From contig CAYOHP010000039.1 of NCBI GenBank assembly GCA_964403795.1, positions 1-48,163 of the forward strand: DNA of 48,163 nucleotides. Reading direction: 5' to 3'. The first letter of the stretch is position 1. Every line of letters begins with the position of its first letter. A model generated the notes under the pieces. That model worked only from the letters and a program-made list of their open reading frames with translations. It was not told where the DNA came from and ran no database searches. Origin of the DNA: CAYOHP01 sp964403795 [NCBI: uncultured bacterium]. GTDB lineage: Bacteria; Muiribacteriota; UBA6191; CAZXTJ01. Shown here one piece after another: positions 17,801 to 24,269 of this stretch. The position numbers and the translations under genes were made by a program.

Positions 17801-18395
17801 CGGTCCACGCCCAAGGGATCGAGGTGGAGGTGGCGACGGTCTCGTCGGTGGCGTTCCAGTTCGAGAGCCCGTCCCGGTCGGGGTCGTGGTAGCTGGTGGG
17901 CACGCCGAAGGGTGCCAAGTTGTTGTTGTCGAGAATCCCCTCGCCCGCCACCGCCGTGAAGCTATGGCCCATGGCGGCACCGAAGAAGAACGGAGACGGC
18001 TTGGCGGCGGTCACCCGGATGTAGCCGCGACGGTCGATCTCGATGGTGGTGTTGGCGATCACCGCATCGGTGGCGCCGTTGGACCGCATGTAGTCGTGGA
18101 TGACCCCGTCGATCTCGGTCTGGTAAGCCGCGTAGTTGAACTGGCGCACCTTGAGCCGCTCGTACCCGGCCCGGGCCCCGGCCAGGGTCATGTTCTGGAC
18201 CTGCGACCGGGCGAGGTGGAGGAATCCGAGGTCGACGGACAGGGCGGCGAAGCCGAAGATGGCGAGAAGGCCCGCCGCCACGACCACCAGGATGCTGCCC
18301 TCTCGCACGGCCTTCGGCGACGGCCGCACGGACCGCCGGGGACGGAAGGCCCGCTTGAGCCTTCTCCGCTCTCGTGCCTGCCGGGACCGCACCAT
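14865..18395 (-). CDS. Giant TadG-like protein with exported 'asparagine synthetase B'-like domain
   Basis: 1176 residues from ATG 18395. Residues 1-75 are TadG-like: basic leader, REGSILVVVAAGLLAIFGFA helix, then SVDLGFLHLARSQVQNM. The exported region carries, in order, YVLIPMDDD (220-228), IRAYGIAYD (289-297), GGSFLISM (321-328), KIATFTENNDPV (405-416), WLHLHHENF (471-479), RFMFAACWATELLEVALA (511-528), GQTFAFHDFHV (560-570), HIRYLTG (872-878), GRWSYLSGHSAG (891-902) and LYLNNILFGA (931-940). From memory these match the Bacteroidetes family labelled 'asparagine synthetase B', which looks like a glutamine-amidotransferase-like fold; Cys517 aligns with its conserved Cys. Insertions hold Ca-loop-like DPDRDGLSNW (171-180) and DVNGDGVLG (738-746) and clustered cysteines (600-890). 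Residues 1010-1176 are unassigned. GC is lower in the middle. Likely inner-membrane anchored and periplasmic, or pilus-associated. Confidence 0.72.
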   Translation of the reverse strand: MVRSRQARERRRLKRAFRPRRSVRPSPKAVREGSILVVVAAGLLAIFGFAALSVDLGFLHLARSQVQNMTLAGARAGYERLKVRQFNYAAYQTEIDGVIHDYMRSNGATDAVIANTTIEIDRRGYIRVTAAKPSPFFFGAAMGHSFTAVAGEGILDNNNLAPFGVPTSYHDPDRDGLSNWNATDETVATSTSIPWAWTVDKPYIIKFGRDSGQPGDNADYVLIPMDDDPHEQPLLSGASGTLYSIPAQTTAPSDSTSKTSSSGLSHTNRNMSTNKASRASLAPTQIGLIRAYGIAYDVSGALEPEPTDEFRRLFWIFGYAGGSFLISMDALAAAGYGVGTETDNTNLSKRAHITKGGVSTNVRCIPMKTKNVTGQRQGDLDFLNKLIALNTQGYINFLRIQAQPKIATFTENNDPVTMSMMNAGIPFTAFGLSGATNGFHSFSIDPQSAGETAATIMAKLNDPANGGPFNWLHLHHENFVQPQSGSNKSDWYNDKADLVDFIRNWVVTEQRFMFAACWATELLEVALAKRGSSNWTASGATPTLHTTAGHISGGQVIEYGQTFAFHDFHVRRDELPNRNNTYYQGNIARGWGLGCATNEACYEESEIDSEQPDNSNAYLQDYLNPLLQNHGGFAGLDYNEDTDQVTTVMTASDYIRERTGATDSYRHLGDGALHCASGETISQFGIPNPPTPTLSDARECFPDVSVDCTFRPSFDSDGGPIEMYLDETKIGPSGAGCDVNGDGVLGLLPMTWLRENGGNSGSSSSGWRCPCGSSNTSGDNYRHFREDSSRWYFQQLDCDGTRGDGQWYTNALVSYDGASNACSVAHSHEIVKTHVMASGGVLDPRDLNPAAKVMILSQQTGINPGTHDNTGHIRYLTGIEDDDTTCTNGCGRWSYLSGHSAGRVNGHTEKTASGLHSSSAHEKAGIAGMRLYLNNILFGATQGPQPGGGFFTPGTGAINPAALGLGTGAGEFGSSTFTNNAFGSIFKIGTKGVGLPIGAQFKTAPGNFAAQTDSAMNFMMVDSVTSTTRSSTWVEFQALPVGDRSGHPQVVTVATIERIPESPGAITPTPEANLDDYFPTGSPASNPERNKSIYAGNAAYGEDDPQQARSVHVVAFKSFFLIDPANQDPVTTSAAIDAHFVAAKWRDGEVRGYFLGEVIPPEAGVVYPASPTADPR

Positions 18396-18479
18396 CGCCC
18401 ACCTTCTTCCCTCGACCAGCCTGGTCGCCCTCGGGAGGATCCCGATCGCGGGGCGACCTGCCGGAATTCCCCCGTGTCC

Positions 18480-18508
18480 AAAGTAGTCCACGCGATGCCC
18501 GCCGCCAA
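18480..18508 (-). promoter_or_regulatory. Candidate promoter for the giant-TadG/deiminase operon
   Basis: On the minus strand TTGGCG (18508-18503), a 17-base spacer and TACTTT (18485-18480) precede the ATG at 18395. The surrounding GGACTACTTT resembles the GGGACTAt-CTT motif near other Tad transcripts. Both boxes are imperfect. The 153-base spacer also serves the divergent gene at 18549, before which a TATGCT lies only 5 bases upstream of the ATG. Confidence 0.35.
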
Positions 18509-18548
18509 GCAGTCGCGGGACACCGCGGCAACCGGGTATGCTCGGGGC

Positions 18549-19577
18549 ATGCAGCACTTCCCTCGAGCATTCCCCTTGGCCGCCTGCCTAGGCCTTGCCT
18601 CTGGCCTTGTCGCCCAGGACTCCCAGACCAGCCGCGTGGGGGACGGCACCCTTTCGGGTTTCGCGGCTCCGGTGGGAGGCGCCACCCGCCCGCCTAGCGC
18701 CAATGAGATCGTCGGTGCCCTCAACAACCGGATCGAGGAGCTCTCCAGGCCCAGGGCTTCGACTGGATCCGGACGGGTACCGTCTCCGACCCCGGGCGGC
18801 GCCCAGGGGACCAATCCCGCCGCAGGGACGACCCCAACGGGCCTCCGCATCTACGAGCCGACGGTGGAGTGGAAGGACCAGGTCGCGGCCGAACGCGCCA
18901 ACCTCCACGGTGTCCCGGTCGGGGAGGTGCGCAAGGCCCTGACGAGCGAGAGGCCTGCCCGTATCCTGGCGGCCCTCGAACAGGTCGCCCGTGGTGCCCT
19001 CGAGGTCCCGGAATCCACCTTGGTGTCCATGCTCCGTACTACGGCCTCTCGTCCGGTCGCCCGTGCCCTCGTGGTCCTCTTGGGTTCTCGCCCGGGCGAG
19101 ACGGCCCGAGAGGCGGTGGAGGACCACGTCGAAACCCTGGGCCCGGCCGACGACACCGCGGTGCGGTACCTCTGGGCCAATCCCTCGGAACGGTCCCGCA
19201 AGCTTCTTCGGCAGAGGGCGGCCCTGGCCACTTCCCGGGACCGGGCCTCCCTCCTCGCCATTCGGGCCATCGCCGATGACCCGGCACCCGCGGTCACTCA
19301 TCTCCTGGCTCGCCTCGCCGAGGACCGTTCCGAGGCAGTCCAGGCCGCGGCCCAGCAAGCTCTCAAGATTCGGGGTAAGGCCGGTCTCCCCCTGGACACA
19401 CCGCGGAAGGCGATCGAGTACGGGTCCAGCTACACCGAGATCCTCGACTCGGCCCCAGAGGTCACCGATCTCCGAGAGTTCGCTCGCGATACCAACCGAC
19501 GGGCCGCCGAGGCCCGGAACCGGTCCGAGAACGATGACGATGATGGCGGGGGCGGCCGACGACCAGCGCCCGAGTGA
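18549..19577 (+). CDS. Secreted alpha-helical (HEAT-like) repeat protein
   Basis: A 342-residue protein with a signal peptide (MQHFPRAFPLAACLGLASG, cleavage near LVAQD). A linker rich in Pro, Gly and Thr (about 65-95) leads to a helical repeat region: RILAALEQVARGALEVPEST, PVARALVVLLGSRPGE, LLAIRAIADDPAPAVTHLLA and SEAVQAAAQQALKIRG, with HEAT/ARM-like 'A-x-x-A-L' spacing. The C-terminus is very acidic (NDDDDGGGGRRPAPE). It is divergent from the giant TadG operon with no clear Shine-Dalgarno; a TATGCT close to the ATG may indicate leaderless translation. Probably a periplasmic scaffold for the neighbouring Tad parts, by position only. Confidence 0.72.
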   Translation: MQHFPRAFPLAACLGLASGLVAQDSQTSRVGDGTLSGFAAPVGGATRPPSANEIVGALNNRIEELSRPRASTGSGRVPSPTPGGAQGTNPAAGTTPTGLRIYEPTVEWKDQVAAERANLHGVPVGEVRKALTSERPARILAALEQVARGALEVPESTLVSMLRTTASRPVARALVVLLGSRPGETAREAVEDHVETLGPADDTAVRYLWANPSERSRKLLRQRAALATSRDRASLLAIRAIADDPAPAVTHLLARLAEDRSEAVQAAAQQALKIRGKAGLPLDTPRKAIEYGSSYTEILDSAPEVTDLREFARDTNRRAAEARNRSENDDDDGGGGRRPAPE

Positions 19578-19704
19578 CCCAAGGGTAAGGGATTGCCGGC
19601 CAGTCTCCTCCCAGGGACCCAGGGCTCCAAGTAGGTCCAAGCGGCTTCGGGGACTATCCTTCTCCCAGGTGTCCCCGGAAGGGGCCAAACAGAAGAGGTG
19701 CCCC

Positions 19705-20568
19705 ATGCTCGAGATCGTGCTGGTCGGAATCCTGGCCAAGGCCTCGCCCGATCTGTCCTCCAAGGGCTACGGTTTCGTCCTCGAAGGCGCCGAGGTCCTG
19801 GTCCAGGCGGGTCCGGGGCTGAAACTCCACCAGGTCCTGGGACAGCGGATCCGGATCTCGGCCCGCCTCCTCGAAGGAGCCTCGCCGAGATCGACACGGT
19901 GGGAGGTTCGGGCCGTGGCGCACCCGGACCGACAGACGGGCGGCCTTGTGGGCATTCTTGGACCGAGCCCAGTGCAACCCGCGGGAACCGACGCGTGGTT
20001 CCGGCTGGCGCTCGATTCCGTCCCCGTCGAGGTCACGCCGCCCATTCCGGAAGGGCTTGCTTCTGGTGCGCGCCGTGAGGTCCTGGGTACCTTCTCGAAT
20101 CCGGAGATCGGGTGGGGTGAGCACCCACGATTCCGGCTCCTCTCTCTCGATCCCCCCTCGGAGGAGGACAACGCTCCTCCTGCCGAGCAGGCGGACCGGG
20201 ACGAGATCCTGCTCATCGGGAGGATCGGCCCGGATGGTATCGGCCAGGAATTCCGGCTGAGCTCCCACGGCAGGATCGACTCTCGACCTCTTGGCGAGGG
20301 CATCCTCGGCGGGGACCAATGGGAGGAGTACTTCACGACCAGCCCCTCGGTCCTCCTGCCCTTCTTCGAGCAGGTCCGCCGGTCGGACCTTTCCAAGGCA
20401 CCGCCGGTGATCGAGGCCGGGCGGGTCACCCGGTGGATCGAGTGGCAACACGATGGTCAGAGCCACCGTTACCAGGCCGGGGACCAGACCCGGTCGAGCA
20501 TCCAGGGTCTCGGCGAGGTGGTGGTCGTCCTCGGGCGGTACCTCAACTCCAGGGGGGACTGGCCCTGA
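19705..20568 (+). CDS. Cytoplasmic protein of unknown function
   Basis: A 287-residue protein starting at ATG 19705 with AAGAGGTG upstream and a GGGACTATCCTTCT promoter-like string at 19650-19663. It has no signal peptide or transmembrane helix. The sequence is beta-rich with repeated strand-turn units: YGFVLEGAEVLVQAGPGLKL, RIRISARLLEGAS, LLIGRIGPDGIGQEFRLSS and a C-terminal GLGEVVVVLGRYL. I recognise no family. It lies between the HEAT-like gene and the convergent secretin gene, so a Tad-related role is possible from position only. Confidence 0.68.
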   Translation: MLEIVLVGILAKASPDLSSKGYGFVLEGAEVLVQAGPGLKLHQVLGQRIRISARLLEGASPRSTRWEVRAVAHPDRQTGGLVGILGPSPVQPAGTDAWFRLALDSVPVEVTPPIPEGLASGARREVLGTFSNPEIGWGEHPRFRLLSLDPPSEEDNAPPAEQADRDEILLIGRIGPDGIGQEFRLSSHGRIDSRPLGEGILGGDQWEEYFTTSPSVLLPFFEQVRRSDLSKAPPVIEAGRVTRWIEWQHDGQSHRYQAGDQTRSSIQGLGEVVVVLGRYLNSRGDWP

Positions 20569-20574
20569 TCCGCA

Positions 20575-20594
20575 GGGGACCCGCGGGTGTCCCC
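20575..20594. terminator. Hairpin between convergent genes
   Basis: GGGGAC, an 8-base GC-rich loop and GTCCCC form a 6-bp stem 6 bases after the plus-strand stop and 33 bases past the end of the convergent secretin gene. A short self-complementary GGACCGGTCC follows at 20604-20613. No T-run. Confidence 0.45.
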
Positions 20595-20627
20595 ACTGCA
20601 CCTGGACCGGTCCTCGGACCACTCGCC

Positions 20628-22898
20628 TCAGAGTCCCGCGCCCTCCAGCTTGGTCCGGATCTGGTGGAACAGCTCGTCGACCCTGCGATCGATGTTCGAG
20701 CCTCCGCTCTTGACCTCGGTCGTGGCCATCGAGAGGGACTCCGCTCCCTTGGCCCGGGGGGCGGCCGGGGAGTCGAGACCTTCAAGGATCCCATGGATCC
20801 GTTCGCTGAGCGACGAGGTGGTCGGAACCAGCTCCTCGATCCGCGGCGGAGCCAGTTCGGCAGGCAATTGGGCCTGGGTACCGACGACGCCACCGGCCGA
20901 CTGGCCCGGGAGCGAGCCGGGACCCGGTTCGATCCCAGGATCGGTCGACTCGATCCCCGAGCCCTGCGGCCCCATGTCGCGCTGCGTCCGTAGCGCCAGC
21001 TCACGCCGGTTCTCGCTTCCCCGGCCCGCACTCCGACGGGCTTCCAGGATCCGCTTCACCCGATCGGTCTTGTCGGCACCCGCTTCGATGCCCTGGCCCA
21101 CCACAGGGAGCCGTGCCTCGCCGGTCATCGCCAGCTGGGAGGCGGTCAGTTTCTCGATCGCCCTCCCCACCCCGGGCATGACCAGGGCCTCGGTGGTTCC
21201 ACGCCGGATCGAGAGATCCGGCACCAGCCCCGACGGGCTCTGGGCGAGCATGGTGGGGCTCGCAGCCGAACCGTCGTCGCGTAGCCCGGCGAACATCTGG
21301 CGAACCAAGCCCTCGTTGCCGGCCGTAGCCGCGGCCTGGGGACCGGGCGCCGGGGTGGCCGCGGCCGCCGCGTCCTGGGCCGTGAGCAGGTCGCCCGCCG
21401 CCTCCGCCTCGAACTTCTCGCGGATCCGCTTGGAGGCCAGCAGGTGGGGCGTGACGATGATCACGAGTTCGGTCTCCGCCTCCTGGAAGCGCTTGCTCTG
21501 GAAAAGCTTCCCGAAGACCGGGATCTTGTGGAGCAGCGGGACCTTCGAGAGCAGGGTCTGCTCCTGGCGATCGATCAGACCGCTGATCACGATGTGCTCG
21601 CCGTCCTTGACCGAGACGTTGTTCTCGGTCACCCGGCGTCGGAAGCCCGGGACCACCGAGCCGGCCAGGGCGGCACCCAGCGAGGCATCGGGCGAGGAGA
21701 GTTCCACCCTGACCTGGCTCTGGATGTTCCCCTTGTGGTCGACCGTGGGGGTGACCCGCATGTTGAGACCGAACTGCCGGAAGTTCGCGGCTTGCTGGCC
21801 GAAGCCCGCAGCCACGATCGAACCGACCTCGCCGCCGACCTCGAGGACCGCCTGTTGGCCCGCCCGGGTCACGACCTTGGGGTTCTCGATGATCCGGGCA
21901 TTGCCGTTCTGGAGCTGCCAGCGGAGCTGGGCGAAGAGCGGCCGGAACCGCTTCAGGTCCCGGACGCCACCTGCCACCGGGCCCAGCACGGAGGCCAAGG
22001 GACCGAAGGCGGTGAGGTGGGCGAACTCCTCCACGGCGGTGGCGGTGCCCTCCTGGAACTCGGAGAAGGTCACGTTGTTCCCGGCGACCGCGGCGTTCAC
22101 GGTGCCCCAGGTCACGCCGTTCTGGTCGTTACGGTTCCGGGTGAGCTCGACCAGGTGGGCCTCTACCAGCACCTGGAGGGGATTGACGACTTCGATCAGG
22201 TTGATGACCTGGCCGTTCCCGGTCACGAAGGCGTTGGCGATGGCCTGGATCCGGTCCAGGTCCCTCTGGTCGTCGACGTAGCCCTCGAGCAGCACCTGGA
22301 TGGGCCCCTGGACCCCGGCGGGAGCCGGGCTCTGGATCACCTGGATTCGGACTTCGGGATTGTCGATCAGGCGCTTCAGAGCCTCGCCCGGGGGCTCGGA
22401 AAGACCCTTGACGGTGGTGAGGTCCACGACCTGTCCCACGTAGGCCTGGGCGATCGCCAGGGCCTCCCGGTGCTCGCTCTCGGTGTCCAGGGTGCCCCGG
22501 AGGAAGAGACGCTCCCCGGTGCCCTCGTTGATCAACTGGACCTGGATCTTGGGGTTCGAGATCTCGTCGATGATCGTCTTCTCGAGTTCCTCGGTGAAGG
22601 GTCGCACCACGATCTGGATCTCGGTCCGTCCTGCCTGGTCCCAGACGTAGAGGCTGGTCCGACCGACGCCACGGCCGTTGACCATGATCTCGTTGGGCGA
22701 GATGATGACCGGCTCGGCGACCTCGGAGTTGGTCACCGAGACCCGCTTCAGGCCGTCCACCCGGATGATCTTCGACTCGCTCAGGTAGATCCGCAGGTAG
22801 GCGGCGGCGAACGACAGGCGGGGCGCGACCAGGGCCAGGAGAAGTGCCATCATCGGCACGGCGCTCCTCCGCCCGACGTTTCTGTTCTGCGGCCACAT
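20628..22898 (-). CDS. cpaC: Tad secretin CpaC/RcpA with long C-terminal extension
   Basis: The outer-membrane secretin of the Tad system, 756 residues, starting at ATG 22898 with a strong AGGAGGT seven bases upstream. Signal peptide to about residue 31. The N-terminal pilus-assembly domain has IIRVDGLKRVSVTNSEVAEP and EIMVNGRGVGRTSLYVWD. Two BON/N-type modules (about 105-235) follow, then the secretin core (about 240-488) with VLVEAHLVELTRN, NPKVVTRAGQQAVLEVGGE and the terminal LLSKVPLLHKIPVFGKLF and ELVIIVTPHLL. Typical CpaC proteins end near here; this one continues about 255 residues of disordered, Ala/Gly/Pro-rich sequence ending in a predicted helix (NIDRRVDELFHQIRTKLEG). The extension might dock a pilotin or peptidoglycan-associated partner. 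It is preceded by the second cpaB. Confidence 0.93.
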   Translation of the reverse strand: MWPQNRNVGRRSAVPMMALLLALVAPRLSFAAAYLRIYLSESKIIRVDGLKRVSVTNSEVAEPVIISPNEIMVNGRGVGRTSLYVWDQAGRTEIQIVVRPFTEELEKTIIDEISNPKIQVQLINEGTGERLFLRGTLDTESEHREALAIAQAYVGQVVDLTTVKGLSEPPGEALKRLIDNPEVRIQVIQSPAPAGVQGPIQVLLEGYVDDQRDLDRIQAIANAFVTGNGQVINLIEVVNPLQVLVEAHLVELTRNRNDQNGVTWGTVNAAVAGNNVTFSEFQEGTATAVEEFAHLTAFGPLASVLGPVAGGVRDLKRFRPLFAQLRWQLQNGNARIIENPKVVTRAGQQAVLEVGGEVGSIVAAGFGQQAANFRQFGLNMRVTPTVDHKGNIQSQVRVELSSPDASLGAALAGSVVPGFRRRVTENNVSVKDGEHIVISGLIDRQEQTLLSKVPLLHKIPVFGKLFQSKRFQEAETELVIIVTPHLLASKRIREKFEAEAAGDLLTAQDAAAAATPAPGPQAAATAGNEGLVRQMFAGLRDDGSAASPTMLAQSPSGLVPDLSIRRGTTEALVMPGVGRAIEKLTASQLAMTGEARLPVVGQGIEAGADKTDRVKRILEARRSAGRGSENRRELALRTQRDMGPQGSGIESTDPGIEPGPGSLPGQSAGGVVGTQAQLPAELAPPRIEELVPTTSSLSERIHGILEGLDSPAAPRAKGAESLSMATTEVKSGGSNIDRRVDELFHQIRTKLEGAGL

Positions 22899-22945
22899 GG
22901 TGGCGACCTCCTGTAGAAGGGTTCCGGACCGTTGGCTGGTAGGCA

Positions 22946-23884
22946 TCACCGGGAGTCCAACTCCTTGTAGGTGCGGATCCCGCCGGTCAGGACTTCGACG
23001 ACCGTGGGAGGATCCTTGACCGGGTCCTTGGGATCGCGGAAGACGTCGTCGTCCGAGGCGATCGAATCCTCGACCGGCACCTCGGCAGCATCGCCGGGAT
23101 TGCGCAGCGAGAGCGAGAGCGGGATCCTGGCCGAGGTCAGGACCAGCTTCTCGGCGTCTGCCGGCGGGAGCTCGAACGTGACCATGGCGATGTTGGCATA
23201 GGCCTGGTTCGGGTTGCCCGGGAGATCGATGGTCTGCTGCTTCTCGGCCTCGGCGGCCTCCGGCGTGGTCGGAGCCGGGGCGTTCTCCTTGACGTAGGTC
23301 CGGTCCACGATCAGGACCTTCGCCGCCTGGAAGAGTACCCGGGTCAGGGTGCGACCGTCGGGAAGCGAGAAGGTGCCGATGATGTCGACCAGGTCGTTCT
23401 GTCGGATGAAGCCGCCCACTCCCCGGACCGCGTCCATCGGGATGGTGACGGCGCGCTTGCCCGGGGTGATCACGAAGGAGATGGCTCGGAGGTCGTCCTT
23501 GGCCGCCAGGCGCTCGAAGCGCAGGGGCTCCTTGGGGGCGAGTTCCACCAGGGCGATCCGACCCACGACCTCGTCGAGGGTCTTGGGGTAGGCCGCCTCG
23601 GCGTTGGGCTTGCCGACCCAGGGTGCCTGGCGCTTCTCGATGGACTTCACTTCGACCATCCGGTCGGAGATGATGGTCCGCTTGGGGATCCGCTCGGTCG
23701 GTACCACATAGTCGATCCGCTCCTGGTCCTTCTTGAGCTGCTCCTCGGCCTGCTGGCGAGCCAGCTCGGCGGCTGCCTGGGCGCGGATCGCCTCGTCCTG
23801 ACGGTTGCGCATGACCTGCATCAGGAACAGTCCCAGCAGGACCACGACGACCACAACCACCATGCGACGCTGTCTTCGGTTCAT
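22946..23884 (-). CDS. cpaB: Flp pilus assembly protein CpaB/RcpC (second copy)
   Basis: A 312-residue CpaB protein, upstream of and co-oriented with the secretin gene, the classical cpaB-cpaC order. ATG 23884 is preceded by GGAAGGG. An N-terminal transmembrane helix (MVVVVVVVLLGLFLMQVM) is followed by an alpha-helical coiled-coil stretch (QDEAIRAQAAAELARQQAEE), a SAF-like domain (PTERIPKRTIISDRMVEVKS, LVELAPKEPLRFERL) and the RcpC motif AVTIPMDAVRGVGGFIRQND plus LVDIIGTFSLPDGR. In-frame upstream ATGs exist (to 23941) but lack a ribosome-binding site. The 217-base divergent spacer to 24102 shows no other clear element. Confidence 0.9.
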   Translation of the reverse strand: MNRRQRRMVVVVVVVLLGLFLMQVMRNRQDEAIRAQAAAELARQQAEEQLKKDQERIDYVVPTERIPKRTIISDRMVEVKSIEKRQAPWVGKPNAEAAYPKTLDEVVGRIALVELAPKEPLRFERLAAKDDLRAISFVITPGKRAVTIPMDAVRGVGGFIRQNDLVDIIGTFSLPDGRTLTRVLFQAAKVLIVDRTYVKENAPAPTTPEAAEAEKQQTIDLPGNPNQAYANIAMVTFELPPADAEKLVLTSARIPLSLSLRNPGDAAEVPVEDSIASDDDVFRDPKDPVKDPPTVVEVLTGGIRTYKELDSR

Positions 23885-24101
23885 CGTTACCCTTCCGGGA
23901 CGGGACCGGGGACGCGCAGGGCGCAACCCCATCATCCCCACTTTCGGCTCGGGACGACCTGTCCCGAACCGTGGAATCGCGAATAGTTGGCCCGCGCACC
24001 CGGGGAAGTCCCGGGGACGCCCTCGCTCTCTGGATCCGGACCGGATCGGCCGAAGCAGGAGAGTGGGCTCCCGGGCCCGCCGCCCGGTTGGAGGTCGCTC
24101 C

Positions 24102-24245
24102 TTGGAGAGAGTACTGCTGATTCCGGCTCTCGCCTTGTTGGTGATGGCCGGCAGGATCTTCCGGGACCGCTCCCGGAGGCGCCGCCGGCTGCTGGCCGCC
24201 CTGGGGCGGGAGCGGACCCCGGGACCCGGGATCGGACGCGCCTAG
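24102..24245 (+). CDS. Very small membrane protein (47 residues)
   Basis: A TTG-started frame of 47 codons with a consensus Shine-Dalgarno GGAGGT (24090-24095) exactly six bases upstream. The product has one hydrophobic helix (ERVLLIPALALLVMAGRIF) followed by a strongly basic segment (RDRSRRRRRLLAAL) and an Arg/Gly/Pro tail, as in small inner-membrane regulators or anchors. Its TAG stop lies in the loop of a hairpin before the convergent cyclase gene. No homologue recognised. The strong ribosome site and hydrophobic profile support it; length and TTG start keep confidence moderate. Confidence 0.45.
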   Translation: MERVLLIPALALLVMAGRIFRDRSRRRRRLLAALGRERTPGPGIGRA

Positions 24246-24261
24246 CCCCCTCGAAGGCGCG
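24237..24261. terminator. Stop-codon hairpin between convergent genes
   Basis: CGCGCC (24237-24242) pairs with GGCGCG (24256-24261) around a 13-base loop that starts with the TAG of the small membrane ORF. It lies 9 bases past the end of the convergent cyclase gene. No T-run. Confidence 0.42.
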
Positions 24262-24269
24262 CGGCCGGG

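Noticed and set aside
14865-18395. True asparagine synthetase activity for the giant TadG-like protein
   Set aside because: No N-terminal Cys nucleophile of class II glutaminase and no ATP-pyrophosphatase SGGxDS loop; the 'asparagine synthetase B' label refers to a different family and is probably a misnomer.
14865-18557. Upstream start for the giant TadG-like protein at 18557
   Set aside because: The extra 54 residues lack coding character and overlap the divergent gene and its start region; ATG 18395 directly precedes the basic TadG leader.
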